Shown here piece by piece: positions 8,374 to 16,970 of a stretch of DNA of 38,806 nucleotides. The stretch's first letter is position 1. Each line of letters starts with the position of its first letter. Below the pieces are notes generated by a model. It ran no database searches. It saw only the letters and a list, made by a program, of their open reading frames with translations, and had not been told where the DNA came from. This DNA comes from Thermoplasmata archaeon (lineage in GTDB: Archaea; Thermoplasmatota; Thermoplasmata; Thermoplasmatales; Thermoplasmataceae). The translations under genes and the position numbers were made by a program. Location: assembly GCA_021810045.1 (NCBI GenBank), contig JAJZJR010000015.1, positions 1 to 38,806 of the forward strand, read 5' to 3'.

Positions 8374-9516
8374 GTGACAGCAACCCAGGGAACGGAAAGT
8401 TCAGACAAAAATGATTTTGACCTTTTATTTGCAGTGAATGGCCTCCCACTTGCTGGCTCAGGAGGCTCAAGAATTGTTGTTGCTCTGGTGAATACCTTAC
8501 ATAAGAAAGGATATAGGATAGGGGCAATTTCATTGCCGAGGGAGCCCTGGACTCGAGTTCTTAGCAAAGACGCCGCAACCCCTTGGATTCAGCGGTTTCT
8601 TCTGAAATTTAATGATTCTCCACTTACGTACAGGCTTTTCAATCCTCTCTTTAGATACCTTATTAGATCACCACTGCACATAAAAATCAATAGGAATGTG
8701 AAAATTATAAAAGGATCAGACATTAAAAAATATAGTTGCAACATGTTCATTGCCACCAATTTCATCAATGCCAACCAGTTGAAATCATTCGGTATACCGC
8801 TTGAAAAGATAATATTATTTTCTCAAATAGATGAAACTGCCAGCCTCTATTCCGGCAAATATTCAAATTTTGCCTTGGAAACCTATAAAAAATTCCCAAA
8901 AAGATTATTCATAAATGAAGATGTGGTTAAACGCTTTCCAGGTTCGAAAAAGATTAACATGGCAATTGATTTATCGGTTTACCGCCTCTTGAATTCAATT
9001 GATTCTAGAAACCCTAAGAAGGTCATCTTCATTGCGAGATCTGGCGAACAGAAGGATCCAGATACGGCTATTGCAACTATGATTGCGATTCACCACACAA
9101 TGAATGATGTTGACATATGTGCTTATGGTAATCTTAACAAAAAAGATCTGCCAGATTTTGTTGATTATTATCTCACTCCTTCTGATGAAGATATTGTTGG
9201 TCTCCTGAATTCATGTTCAATATTTGTGATAACGTCAGTTCTGGAAGGATACCCTGCTCCGCCTCTTGAGGCAATGGCCTGCGGATGTGCAGTCGTTTCA
9301 ACGGATTCAGTCGGAGTCAGAGAATATTTAAATCACGGTGTTAATGGGATCATATGCCCGATTAAGAGCCCTGATTTAATAGCTAAATCTGTTTTAAAAC
9401 TTGTAGCTGATAATCAAGAAAGGATTGAGATTGCCAATAGAGGTTATAAAACTGCAATTAATCATTCATACGAAACGATGTGTCAAAATTTTCTGGACGC
9501 CATAAATTCATATTAA
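8374..9516 (+). CDS. Glycosyltransferase family 4 (GT-B fold)
   Basis: A 380-aa GT4. The N-terminal domain has the glycine-rich loop LPLAGSGGSRIVVALVNTL. The C-terminal domain has FIARSGEQKDPDTAI, then the EX7E motif LEGYPAPPLEAMACGCAVV, and ends with SVGVREYLNHGVNGI. GTG at 8374 is chosen because a TATA box lies 25 nt upstream. It resembles the GT4 at 1538-2683 in both halves, suggesting duplication within the locus. It probably acts in the cytosol or at the inner membrane face on a lipid-linked glycan. Convergent with the GT-C-like gene that ends at 9566. Confidence 0.9.
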   Translation: MTATQGTESSDKNDFDLLFAVNGLPLAGSGGSRIVVALVNTLHKKGYRIGAISLPREPWTRVLSKDAATPWIQRFLLKFNDSPLTYRLFNPLFRYLIRSPLHIKINRNVKIIKGSDIKKYSCNMFIATNFINANQLKSFGIPLEKIILFSQIDETASLYSGKYSNFALETYKKFPKRLFINEDVVKRFPGSKKINMAIDLSVYRLLNSIDSRNPKKVIFIARSGEQKDPDTAIATMIAIHHTMNDVDICAYGNLNKKDLPDFVDYYLTPSDEDIVGLLNSCSIFVITSVLEGYPAPPLEAMACGCAVVSTDSVGVREYLNHGVNGIICPIKSPDLIAKSVLKLVADNQERIEIANRGYKTAINHSYETMCQNFLDAINSY

Positions 9517-9565
9517 TTCCAAGCAATACTACTGTGACAATTTCTCAGGCACTGTTGGCAGATTT

Positions 9566-12500
9566 TCATTTCCTCGATCTTCTGTACACTATGGATGCAA
9601 TTAACCATAGTGGCACACCTATATCAATACCAATGGCTGTGATCCAATCACTTACCATATGAATTTGAGCACCACGAATGTGCAGACTGTAGTTTCCGAG
9701 ACCTGGGAGTGCATAAACTTGCTGCCCAAGGGGATTGGAACCAAGAAACTTGGCATTTTGGCTAACTTCCCAGTTATATTGATCATTATAACTTATTTCT
9801 ATGAATCTGCAGTTAATGTTATGTAATTCAAGTTTTGAACCGCCACCGGCATATTCAGGATAAATGGTCGTAATGTAATTGTGATCCGAAAATGCCTTGA
9901 AAATTGCAAAATTTCCAATATATTTAACCCCACTTAGATTAAAGTTCACAATTCCAGAAGCAGAAGAAAGGGCTGTCTCAGTATGCACACTGTGCATATC
10001 ACTATTATTTGAGGCCAAGTATGAAATGGTGTAATTGGTGTCTGCAGCTCCCTTATACACAACATTACCGTAGCTTGAACCAGTTGTGTTTCCAGATGGC
10101 ATTGTTCGCAGTTTAATGAGTGAGTTCTTTATAAACGTGTAAGAAATGTTAATGTCCCTGACAGTGAACTTGCCATTATATGAGGCGAATGAGAAACCTA
10201 TGGCAAAATCGGATGTTCCGACAGACATTGACATATCACCGCTAACGTGACCGAAGGATGTTGAATTCGAGAGTGCCAAGTAATTGGGCCCTGAGTAGAA
10301 ACCCACATCGCCGGTGGAATTAGACTCGTATGAAAATGAATAATTAAGGAGCACACTTTCACCAAATGGGACATGAATTGTCCCACCCCCAGTAGCATTA
10401 ATATTTGTATAACCAACAAAAAATAAAGGCGGACTGCCTGTATTGTTTTGGGAGGGAACAGGTGCTTTGTAAATTGACAATGTACCATTGCTCATTGAAT
10501 AGCTTACATTATAAGGTCCGTTGTATCGTACCACAGTGAAATTTTTCCCGATGTTAAAGATATCCGCACCGGAAGAACCACTCAAATTTCCTTTCAGATG
10601 TGGGATGGTTGCGGAAGGAAACATGCTTGCAACAGTATTTAAGGGATAGTACCTGTTCAAGCTGTGAGAACTGTAATTGCCAAACACAGCACTGGATATA
10701 TTTTCAGGGGACAATACCAGATTCTGCCCAGAGCCGGACAGCAGGTACGAGAGATTCAGAATTTGTCCAGGAGACAGGCCTTCAGCAGAAAAGCTGTTCT
10801 CATAACCAAGAACAGCCGAGGAGCTGTTAAGGGCAAATACTGTGGCTGACTCTGTGGATTTATAAATGGAAAGGCCGGAGTTGTTGAGGAAAGACAGCAA
10901 CTGCCAATCTGGGCTTACCTGGCTCTTATCAAAGAAGATATACTTGACTCCAAAATCCTGCATAATTGAAGGAAGCAGCCATGTCTGATTCTGTGAGACG
11001 ATTTCATTAAGCAAGGTGCCAAATTCGGGATTGGGGGAAATCCCCGGCGATGATCCAATGTTGAATGAGGAATACCAGTTCAAGAGGTTATTGTACGCAT
11101 CATTCGAATATACAGAATATGTAAAATTTTCAGTTTGGTACAGGGATTGGTAAGAAGATAACCATCCTGGTGGCGGTTGTACAGGGGTAAGGTACGTGTC
11201 ATGACCCACAGAATTTCCAGGCAACTCTCCTGGAAGCTGCTGCCCAATGGCATATGACTGGTCAATGAACTGCCAGTTGGCGAACAGAAACATGAATAGA
11301 ATCAGGGCAAACGGAAGGTATTTCAGCCCACGTCTAAAATTCACATTTAAATGAAAAAATTCCACATGTTTTTTACTCTTATGTAAGCTTGTTTCAATGA
11401 ACTGCGTAAGAGTAAGTACTGAAAATAGAGCAAGTACTATAAGAAAACTGGAGAGATATTGATCAATGAACTGTGGGGTGGAAACAGTAACTGCCCATAA
11501 CGGACCCACAATCGGGAGAGTTGAAAGGAAAGCAGATATCCTTACAACAGGCATGAATCCGATGTTCGTTCCAAGAGTAAGGATAAACAAAAGAATGAAG
11601 GGCAGGATGATTATACTGAGAGATTTATCATACTTACTTCTAAAAATGAGATATGGGGACAATATTGCAAAAAGTGAAACAACCGAAAGTGACACTGACC
11701 AGAAAATTGTAAGGGGTCCTCCAGGTACAATCGCTATTGCGTTTCCTGCGTAAATGGTTGGCATGAAATTCAGGCTCTTCAGACCAGTCAATATAACCGT
11801 GGGTGGTGCAACAACAAAGTTTGACCACCAGTTGGCCATGAAGTTAAAAATGAACATAGGCGCAGTGGAAGATGAAAAGGATTCTATGGTCAGCAGGTCA
11901 CCAGCCCTACCGGCACTGGGCTGGAAGACCGCTACAAATGAAGTCATGAAATACATTATTCCGAAAAGGGGAAGAACGACAGCATATGATTTAGCCAGAA
12001 ATTTACTCAGAGAGAAGGCTTTGTGAAAAAGTGGCGCCGAGAGCACCGTGCCTAATGTGATTATGAAAAAATATACAAGGGTTCTTGGATCACCAAACAC
12101 TGCAAATGCCACTGCGAATCCAACCAATATGGCATCATCCGTTCTGAACCGATCATACTTTACGCTTTCATAAATCTTTGACAGGACATAAGCAATCATG
12201 ATAGGTCCTATAATGAAAGAACTGAATCCCTCGGACCTGAAGATAAGATTAGCCAAAAAAAGGTAAGAAAACATTACTGAAAATAACGACTTGTTAAAAG
12301 ATTTGATACCAATAGCTCTGTATAGTACAGTCGAAACAGCCGCTGTAAGAAAATAGTAGAAGTAAAGTTCAAAAATTATGAGTATTTTTTGATACAATAG
12401 TAAAGGCATGGGGATAAGACTCAGCAGATTGGGATAGAAACTCTGAACTATGAAACCCTGCCCATTTCCGGTGTAGCCGGAAATCAGGTTGAAAGGGTAT

Positions 12501-12916
12501 ATCCAGAGATTGTTGAAGACAGAGTTGGGATTTGAAATTCCTGTTAAGGAATCCCCGAAAATCACAAGCCGGAAAGAGATGAAGATAAGCAATGAAGCAG
12601 CCAGTGCATTGACGAGAAAGAAACTGGAAAAGGAAGGGTCCTTTAATTTCGTTTCCTCAGCGCTGTTTTCATCTGCGTTTTTCTTCGATCTTAAAACAAT
12701 TCCTAGCAGCAACATCGCTGACGAGATTACCAGCGCGATGAATGATGCATATCCAAATTCCTGGGATAACGCATTATTCACTGTAAATAATACGGAGCCA
12801 GAAAATAACAGCACAGCCGATGCCAGTACTGAGAATTTTAAGAGAAGCGTTACCGTAATAGATCTCATCTTGCTTTCCAGCTTACTTCTCATTCTAGATC
12901 TGTGTTCCCCGCCCAC
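9566..12916 (-). CDS. Giant polytopic membrane protein with sequon-rich ectodomain, putative GT-C-type glycosyltransferase
   Basis: 1116 aa. The N-terminal ~550 residues hold about a dozen hydrophobic segments (from residues 20-45 and 56-75 onward). An Asp in the first large outside loop (IFGDSLTG, D122) and FGDPRTLVYFF are compatible with GT-C (AftD/PTPS-related/YfhO-like) enzymes, which use lipid-phosphate-linked sugars outside the membrane. Residues ~550-1085 form a large outside domain very rich in N-x-S/T sequons, including the GT-C-like stretch VKYIFFDKS. A final membrane helix and a basic RRSRK tail follow. The start is uncertain: GTG 12916, or ATG 12892 downstream of a TATA-like stretch at about 12930-12940. 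It is last in the uxs-ugd-galU-cgeB operon. No AglB WWDYG motif was seen, so it is probably not the oligosaccharyltransferase. Confidence 0.7.
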   Translation of the reverse strand: MGGEHRSRMRSKLESKMRSITVTLLLKFSVLASAVLLFSGSVLFTVNNALSQEFGYASFIALVISSAMLLLGIVLRSKKNADENSAEETKLKDPSFSSFFLVNALAASLLIFISFRLVIFGDSLTGISNPNSVFNNLWIYPFNLISGYTGNGQGFIVQSFYPNLLSLIPMPLLLYQKILIIFELYFYYFLTAAVSTVLYRAIGIKSFNKSLFSVMFSYLFLANLIFRSEGFSSFIIGPIMIAYVLSKIYESVKYDRFRTDDAILVGFAVAFAVFGDPRTLVYFFIITLGTVLSAPLFHKAFSLSKFLAKSYAVVLPLFGIMYFMTSFVAVFQPSAGRAGDLLTIESFSSSTAPMFIFNFMANWWSNFVVAPPTVILTGLKSLNFMPTIYAGNAIAIVPGGPLTIFWSVSLSVVSLFAILSPYLIFRSKYDKSLSIIILPFILLFILTLGTNIGFMPVVRISAFLSTLPIVGPLWAVTVSTPQFIDQYLSSFLIVLALFSVLTLTQFIETSLHKSKKHVEFFHLNVNFRRGLKYLPFALILFMFLFANWQFIDQSYAIGQQLPGELPGNSVGHDTYLTPVQPPPGWLSSYQSLYQTENFTYSVYSNDAYNNLLNWYSSFNIGSSPGISPNPEFGTLLNEIVSQNQTWLLPSIMQDFGVKYIFFDKSQVSPDWQLLSFLNNSGLSIYKSTESATVFALNSSSAVLGYENSFSAEGLSPGQILNLSYLLSGSGQNLVLSPENISSAVFGNYSSHSLNRYYPLNTVASMFPSATIPHLKGNLSGSSGADIFNIGKNFTVVRYNGPYNVSYSMSNGTLSIYKAPVPSQNNTGSPPLFFVGYTNINATGGGTIHVPFGESVLLNYSFSYESNSTGDVGFYSGPNYLALSNSTSFGHVSGDMSMSVGTSDFAIGFSFASYNGKFTVRDINISYTFIKNSLIKLRTMPSGNTTGSSYGNVVYKGAADTNYTISYLASNNSDMHSVHTETALSSASGIVNFNLSGVKYIGNFAIFKAFSDHNYITTIYPEYAGGGSKLELHNINCRFIEISYNDQYNWEVSQNAKFLGSNPLGQQVYALPGLGNYSLHIRGAQIHMVSDWITAIGIDIGVPLWLIASIVYRRSRK

Positions 12917-12930
12917 AGATATTGTTATAT

Positions 12931-13884
12931 TTACATATTATTAAGTATTATGGATGCCGAATCACTATATTTAAAGTTACTCAGACACTTTTCTCTGATC
13001 CTGTTTGCGATCCTATCTCTTTCATAAGTGTTATCTAAATAATAATCTATAAGATCTCTGAGCTCACCCGTATTCTCAAATGTCACAATATCAGGGAAGT
13101 ACCTCCTTAATGAATGCATAGCATCAGATATCTGAAAGCCGCCACAACCTGCAAGTTCGAAGGTCCGCATGGTGGGTGCATCCGCTTGAACGCTTATGCT
13201 CGCCTGCAGGTTCAGGTTGATTCTGCTCTCATTAACCGTTTTAACAAAATCTTCCCCATATACTGGTGGATGAGAGTGAACACCAAATCCAAACCAGAAA
13301 TCGCCGAAAACTTCAACTTCTCCGAGGTTCCGGATGATTCTTCGCCTTTCACGGTAAGCAGTGCCAATAAATGAAGCATTGTATTTCTTTTCAATTTCCA
13401 TTTTCCTATGAAAATCCGGATCGCAAGCCCAGGGTACTGTTACAACTTTTCTTGCTCCCATGTCATAGTAAGGACCCTTATTGTTTGAGGCTGTGTAAAT
13501 TGCAGTGAAGTAAGCCAATCTTCCCCTTAACAAGGCTGGAAATTTGTACGTGTCAGGATAAAAGAGATAGATGCTCCGGTTGTTGGATAACTCTGAAAGA
13601 ACTTCTGTACTGATCATATCGCCCTTGAAGAAGATAATGGCATCAGGGTCAATTTTATCAATACGTGCTCTCAGATTCTTGTTGATCCATAGGCTGTTTA
13701 TGGTGAATTTCAAAAAATTTGTACGCGTATGGATTATTCTGGACAGAAGCGGGTTACTGATACCGGTATAGGAATTAATAAGAAAAACTTCATTCCCAAG
13801 GTCAGAAAACGCTTTTTTGTAAAAAAATTCTGCGTTGTAAGGGGCTTCCCTTCCCACTATCAAAATTCTCATCTCAGTTCTCAT
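12931..13884 (-). CDS. CgeB/Glyco_trans_1_2-like glycosyltransferase
   Basis: A 317-aa GT-B-like protein. It starts MRILIVGREAPYNAEFFYKK after four possible extra residues, so the ATG at 13870-13872 is also a plausible start. The middle has LFYPDTYKFP and KVVTVPWACDPDFH. The C-terminal part has NASFIGTAYRERR, NLNLQASISVQADAPTMRTF and ELAGCGGFQISD, the pattern of the CgeB/Glyco_trans_1_2 family in which the TFE.AGCG segment stands at the EX7E position. Probable role: sugar transfer in surface glycan assembly. It lies 62 nt after galU and 14 nt before the GT-C-like gene, in the same operon. Confidence 0.8.
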   Translation of the reverse strand: MRTEMRILIVGREAPYNAEFFYKKAFSDLGNEVFLINSYTGISNPLLSRIIHTRTNFLKFTINSLWINKNLRARIDKIDPDAIIFFKGDMISTEVLSELSNNRSIYLFYPDTYKFPALLRGRLAYFTAIYTASNNKGPYYDMGARKVVTVPWACDPDFHRKMEIEKKYNASFIGTAYRERRRIIRNLGEVEVFGDFWFGFGVHSHPPVYGEDFVKTVNESRINLNLQASISVQADAPTMRTFELAGCGGFQISDAMHSLRRYFPDIVTFENTGELRDLIDYYLDNTYERDRIANRIREKCLSNFKYSDSASIILNNM

Positions 13885-13946
13885 CTCGTGAAACGATCAT
13901 AATGCGGTGTTTTCTCAGGACTTCATGGCACTGCATATTTACTCAA

Positions 13947-14756
13947 TCACGCTGTCATGACATCCTTTGAAAACTCAATGAAAGTTCTGTACCACATCTC
14001 TTTTGTTCCTATATCGTAACGTCTCCCGTTTATTATGTAACCAAATACATCACGCTCGTTGGCCATTAAGTTGACCGCGTCGCTGAGTTGCAATTCGCTG
14101 TTCCTGCCCAGAGATAACCTAGAAATGTAATCGTAGATTTCAGGGTGAAAAGCATAGATCCCAGTGATTCCAAGGTCACTTGGCGCTTGATTGATCTCAG
14201 GCTTTTCCACAACTCCCATGATTTTAAACATATTATTGTGTCGTGCTGCTGCATCTACGATTCCATAGTCGACAACCTTCTCTCTAGGTACCTTTTCCAC
14301 AGCTATGATCGGACTTCCAGTTCTGGAAAATTCTTCAACTACATGAGATGTAACTGTTTTCTCATCATTTGACCTGTATATTGTGTCTCCAAGCAGTACA
14401 ACAAAATCCTCGCTTCCTGTGAATTTCTGTGCATATTTAATAGCATCTGCAAGGCCTCTCTGCTCTTTCTGCCGAACAAAATATATGTCCGGAAGATCTC
14501 TGAAGCCGTAATCATCCATGGTTTCATCCAGTGTGTGCCTGTCAAAATAGTTTATTATGGAATCCTTTCCTGCCCCAACTATGATCAAAATTTCATCTAG
14601 GCCAGAGTTTACAGCTTCTTCAACCACATAATGGATTACTGGCTTGTCCAGTATTGGCAGCATCTCCTTGGGTTGTGCCCTGGTAAGGGGATAAAACCTT
14701 TTACCCATTCCTGCAGCAGGTATGACACACTTTCTAATTCTTTCCAATTCCAACAC
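13947..14756 (-). CDS. galU: UTP-glucose-1-phosphate uridylyltransferase
   Basis: 269 aa, a cytosolic enzyme making UDP-glucose from UTP and glucose-1-phosphate. The nucleotidyltransferase signature is CVIPAAGMGKRFYPLTRAQP followed by KEMLPILDKP, the usual UGPase form. LGDTIYRS gives the metal-site Asp and VEKP the sugar-1-P contact, as in GalU. Length is normal for the short archaeal/bacterial type. The start is TTG at 14756, overlapping the end of ugd by 23 nt; no in-frame ATG exists before the signature. Its product feeds the two genes upstream in the operon (ugd, then the UXS-like enzyme). The main alternative is the dTDP-glucose enzyme, but rfbA at 27560 already fills that role. Confidence 0.9.
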   Translation of the reverse strand: MLELERIRKCVIPAAGMGKRFYPLTRAQPKEMLPILDKPVIHYVVEEAVNSGLDEILIIVGAGKDSIINYFDRHTLDETMDDYGFRDLPDIYFVRQKEQRGLADAIKYAQKFTGSEDFVVLLGDTIYRSNDEKTVTSHVVEEFSRTGSPIIAVEKVPREKVVDYGIVDAAARHNNMFKIMGVVEKPEINQAPSDLGITGIYAFHPEIYDYISRLSLGRNSELQLSDAVNLMANERDVFGYIINGRRYDIGTKEMWYRTFIEFSKDVMTA

Positions 14757-15948
14757 CCATGGTAAGCTTTACTTCTTTAGGATCAAGGATTCTTCTTAGA
14801 TCAAACACCTCCTTACCTCTGAAAAGTGAAGGGTTGATTTTAGAAAATTCCGTCCATTCCGTTGCCGTGATAACAATTTCGGAGTCTGAAATGCACTTAC
14901 TCAAGTCATCATAAAGATCAATGTCGCCGATGTAATGCACCACTGGATCATAAGCTCTCACAACAGCTCCACGTCTTTTAAGATTTTCAATAATCATAAG
15001 TGACCTGCTTTCACGCAAATCGCCAGTATTATCCTTGAAACTAAGGCCGAGAACGCAGACCCTTTTGCCGTTAAGTGTATCTAAATTCTCTTCGATTCTC
15101 TTAACAAGGAAAGGCACCCTATTGTCATTATATTGGATGGCAGAATTGACTATGCTTAAGTCAAGACCTTTTTCTTTGGCGAAAGATGACATTGCGACCG
15201 TATCCTTGGGAAAGCACGATCCTCCATACCCTAGCCCGGCCCTTAAAAATTCTCTGCCTATCCTCCTGTCTAGGCCCATGCCTTCGGCAACAACGTTAAC
15301 ATCCGTTCCTGGAATTTTTTCGCAGAGGTCTGCAATCTGATTTATGAAAGATATCTTAACTGCGAGAAAAGCGTTGCTTGCATACTTGATAAGTTCAGCA
15401 TTCTCATTTGTGGTAACTATGATGGGTGAACCTGTAAATTCCCATATTTCTCGCACCCTTTCAACAGATTTTCCACCAATAACTATCCTGTCAGGTTTCT
15501 CCGTGTCATGAACAGCTGAACCCTCTCTGGTAAATTCTGGATTGGAAACAACATTCATTCCTGTCAGTTCTGACACTTTTCTTGCAGTTCCGGGTAATAC
15601 AGTGCTTTTTATGACAAGGTCGGATGAAGCATTGTATTCTTTAATTTCTGCCGCAGCGGCCATAACATATCTTAGGTCTATCCTGTTATCTGTATTCGGA
15701 GTCGGGACGCAGAGAAATATTACCTCGCAGTCTGATAGTTTCGAATAATCCTCTGAAAATTCTATGTTACTTCTTGCATTCCCGATTCTCTCATCAAGTT
15801 GAGGTTCGAAGATTGGGGATTTGCCCCTTTTTAGCATCTGAATCCTTGAAACATCCACGTCAACTCCAGTCACTGAGTTACCTCTGCTGGCTAGCACTGC
15901 AGCAGTTACAAGCCCAACATATCCTAGCCCCACAACTCCTATCCTCAC
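14734..15948 (-). CDS. ugd: UDP-glucose 6-dehydrogenase
   Basis: About 404 aa; oxidises UDP-glucose to UDP-glucuronate with 2 NAD+. The N-terminal NAD domain starts RIGVVGLGYVGLVTAAVLA; then come LCVPTPN, KSTVLPGT and NPEFTREGSAVHD. The catalytic Cys is in GLGYGGSCFPKD, and the C-terminal UDP-binding domain has VCVLGLSFKDNTGDLRESRS. The GTG at 15946-15948 is preferred: it overlaps the upstream gene's TGA in the classic GTGA arrangement and has a GGAG Shine-Dalgarno about 9 nt upstream. An in-frame ATG at 15969 would add 7 residues and run deeper into the neighbour. It lies between the UXS-like gene and galU, all leftward. Confidence 0.95.
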   Translation of the reverse strand: MRIGVVGLGYVGLVTAAVLASRGNSVTGVDVDVSRIQMLKRGKSPIFEPQLDERIGNARSNIEFSEDYSKLSDCEVIFLCVPTPNTDNRIDLRYVMAAAAEIKEYNASSDLVIKSTVLPGTARKVSELTGMNVVSNPEFTREGSAVHDTEKPDRIVIGGKSVERVREIWEFTGSPIIVTTNENAELIKYASNAFLAVKISFINQIADLCEKIPGTDVNVVAEGMGLDRRIGREFLRAGLGYGGSCFPKDTVAMSSFAKEKGLDLSIVNSAIQYNDNRVPFLVKRIEENLDTLNGKRVCVLGLSFKDNTGDLRESRSLMIIENLKRRGAVVRAYDPVVHYIGDIDLYDDLSKCISDSEIVITATEWTEFSKINPSLFRGKEVFDLRRILDPKEVKLTMGVGIGKN

Positions 15949-16874
15949 ATGGCATCTCTCCTTATCCATTCTATAGTTCCATTCAATCCTTTATCCAGAT
16001 TAGTTTCGGGTTTCCACCCCAATAGATTCTTTGCTTTAGTTATATCAGCTGACCTTCTTACTGGGTCATCTTCTCTCTTTCCCACATGGACGATTTTAGA
16101 AGGAGATTTGGTCTTTTTTACAATTAAATTAGCAAGATCAAGAATTGTGATTTCATCTGGCGATCCAATATTGAAGATATTGCCATCTAGGTCATCCATT
16201 GTTATCATTCGCCATGTTGCATCAACCCAGTCATCCACATACAAAAATGATCTTGTTTGTTTCCCGTCACCGTGTATCGTTATATTCTCACCATTTAGAG
16301 CTTGCTGAATGAATCTTGGTACAACTCTTCCATAGAGGCCGTCTGGCCTGATTCTGGGGCCATATACATTGAAAGGCCTCTGTATTCTTGTGTCAAGTCC
16401 AAATTTTCTGTGATATGCCATTGTGAGTGCTTCTGAATATCTCTTCCCTTCATCGTAGCAGCTTCTTATCCCCCAGGAGCTCACATATCCGTAATAAGTC
16501 TCTGGAGTTGGAATCGTTGCTGCATTGCCATAGACTTCAGATGATGACGTATAAACAAACCTGGAATTTCCACGTTTAGCCAGCTCCAAAAGTTTCATGG
16601 TGCCAATAGAGTTTGACATGAGTGTTTCCACAGGGTTAATTATATAATCTTCAGGAGATGGTCTTGCAGCGAGATGAACAATATATTCAAAATTATCCTG
16701 AATACTGGTATCTTCTACTCTCTCTTTGATAATAGTTACTTCCGTCGGAACATTCACTCTGTTGGATGTTGAAAAGTCATCTAAAACAGTTACCTTCAAC
16801 CCCTCCCTGATTGCCCTTTCAGCTAGATGCGAACCAAGGAAACCATTTCCTCCAGAGATTAGTATTTTGTCCAT
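15945..16874 (-). CDS. NAD-dependent sugar-nucleotide epimerase/dehydratase, UDP-glucuronate decarboxylase-like
   Basis: 309-312 aa extended SDR. The NAD loop is GGNGFLGSHL, the active-site Ser/Thr region is VYTSSSEVYGN, and the catalytic Tyr-Lys pair sits in RSCYDEGKRYSE. The CYDEGKR form and FNVYGPRIRPDGLYGRVVPR are characteristic of UDP-xylose synthases (UXS, UDP-glucuronate decarboxylase). The enzyme would turn the UDP-GlcA made by the next gene (ugd) into UDP-xylose. A 4-epimerase role is the alternative. ATG 16874 is preferred to GTG 16883, since a TATA box at 16895-16904 lies 25 nt upstream. First gene of the operon. Confidence 0.85.
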   Translation of the reverse strand: MDKILISGGNGFLGSHLAERAIREGLKVTVLDDFSTSNRVNVPTEVTIIKERVEDTSIQDNFEYIVHLAARPSPEDYIINPVETLMSNSIGTMKLLELAKRGNSRFVYTSSSEVYGNAATIPTPETYYGYVSSWGIRSCYDEGKRYSEALTMAYHRKFGLDTRIQRPFNVYGPRIRPDGLYGRVVPRFIQQALNGENITIHGDGKQTRSFLYVDDWVDATWRMITMDDLDGNIFNIGSPDEITILDLANLIVKKTKSPSKIVHVGKREDDPVRRSADITKAKNLLGWKPETNLDKGLNGTIEWIRRDAM

Positions 16875-16894
16875 GGATGCCACTATCAGACCGG

Positions 16895-16904
16895 TTTATT
16901 ATAA
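16895..16904 (-). promoter_or_regulatory. TATA box of the uxs-ugd-galU operon
   Basis: TTATAATAAA on the minus strand is centred 25 nt upstream of ATG 16874, predicting a leaderless mRNA for the five-gene leftward operon. The divergent GT4 starts at 16971, so this 96-bp gap holds two promoters. TTATA at 16954-16958 is too close to ATG 16971 to be a convincing TATA for the rightward gene. Confidence 0.5.
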
Positions 16905-16970
16905 TTTTGTCACAAGCTATTCCACTGCACAAAAAACTTTAGTTTCATCACAATTATACTTGGTTATCTC

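Noticed and set aside
9566-12916. AglB oligosaccharyltransferase
   Set aside because: Similar size and layout, but no WWDYG motif or DK/MI motif was found in the outside domain.
12489-12944. 151-codon plus-strand frame opposite the GT-C-like gene
   Set aside because: It runs antisense to clear transmembrane coding sequence and shows no motif or start signal, so it is a shadow frame.
15949-16308. 119-codon plus-strand frame
   Set aside because: It is fully antisense to the UXS-like gene, whose catalytic motifs are intact, and has no independent support.
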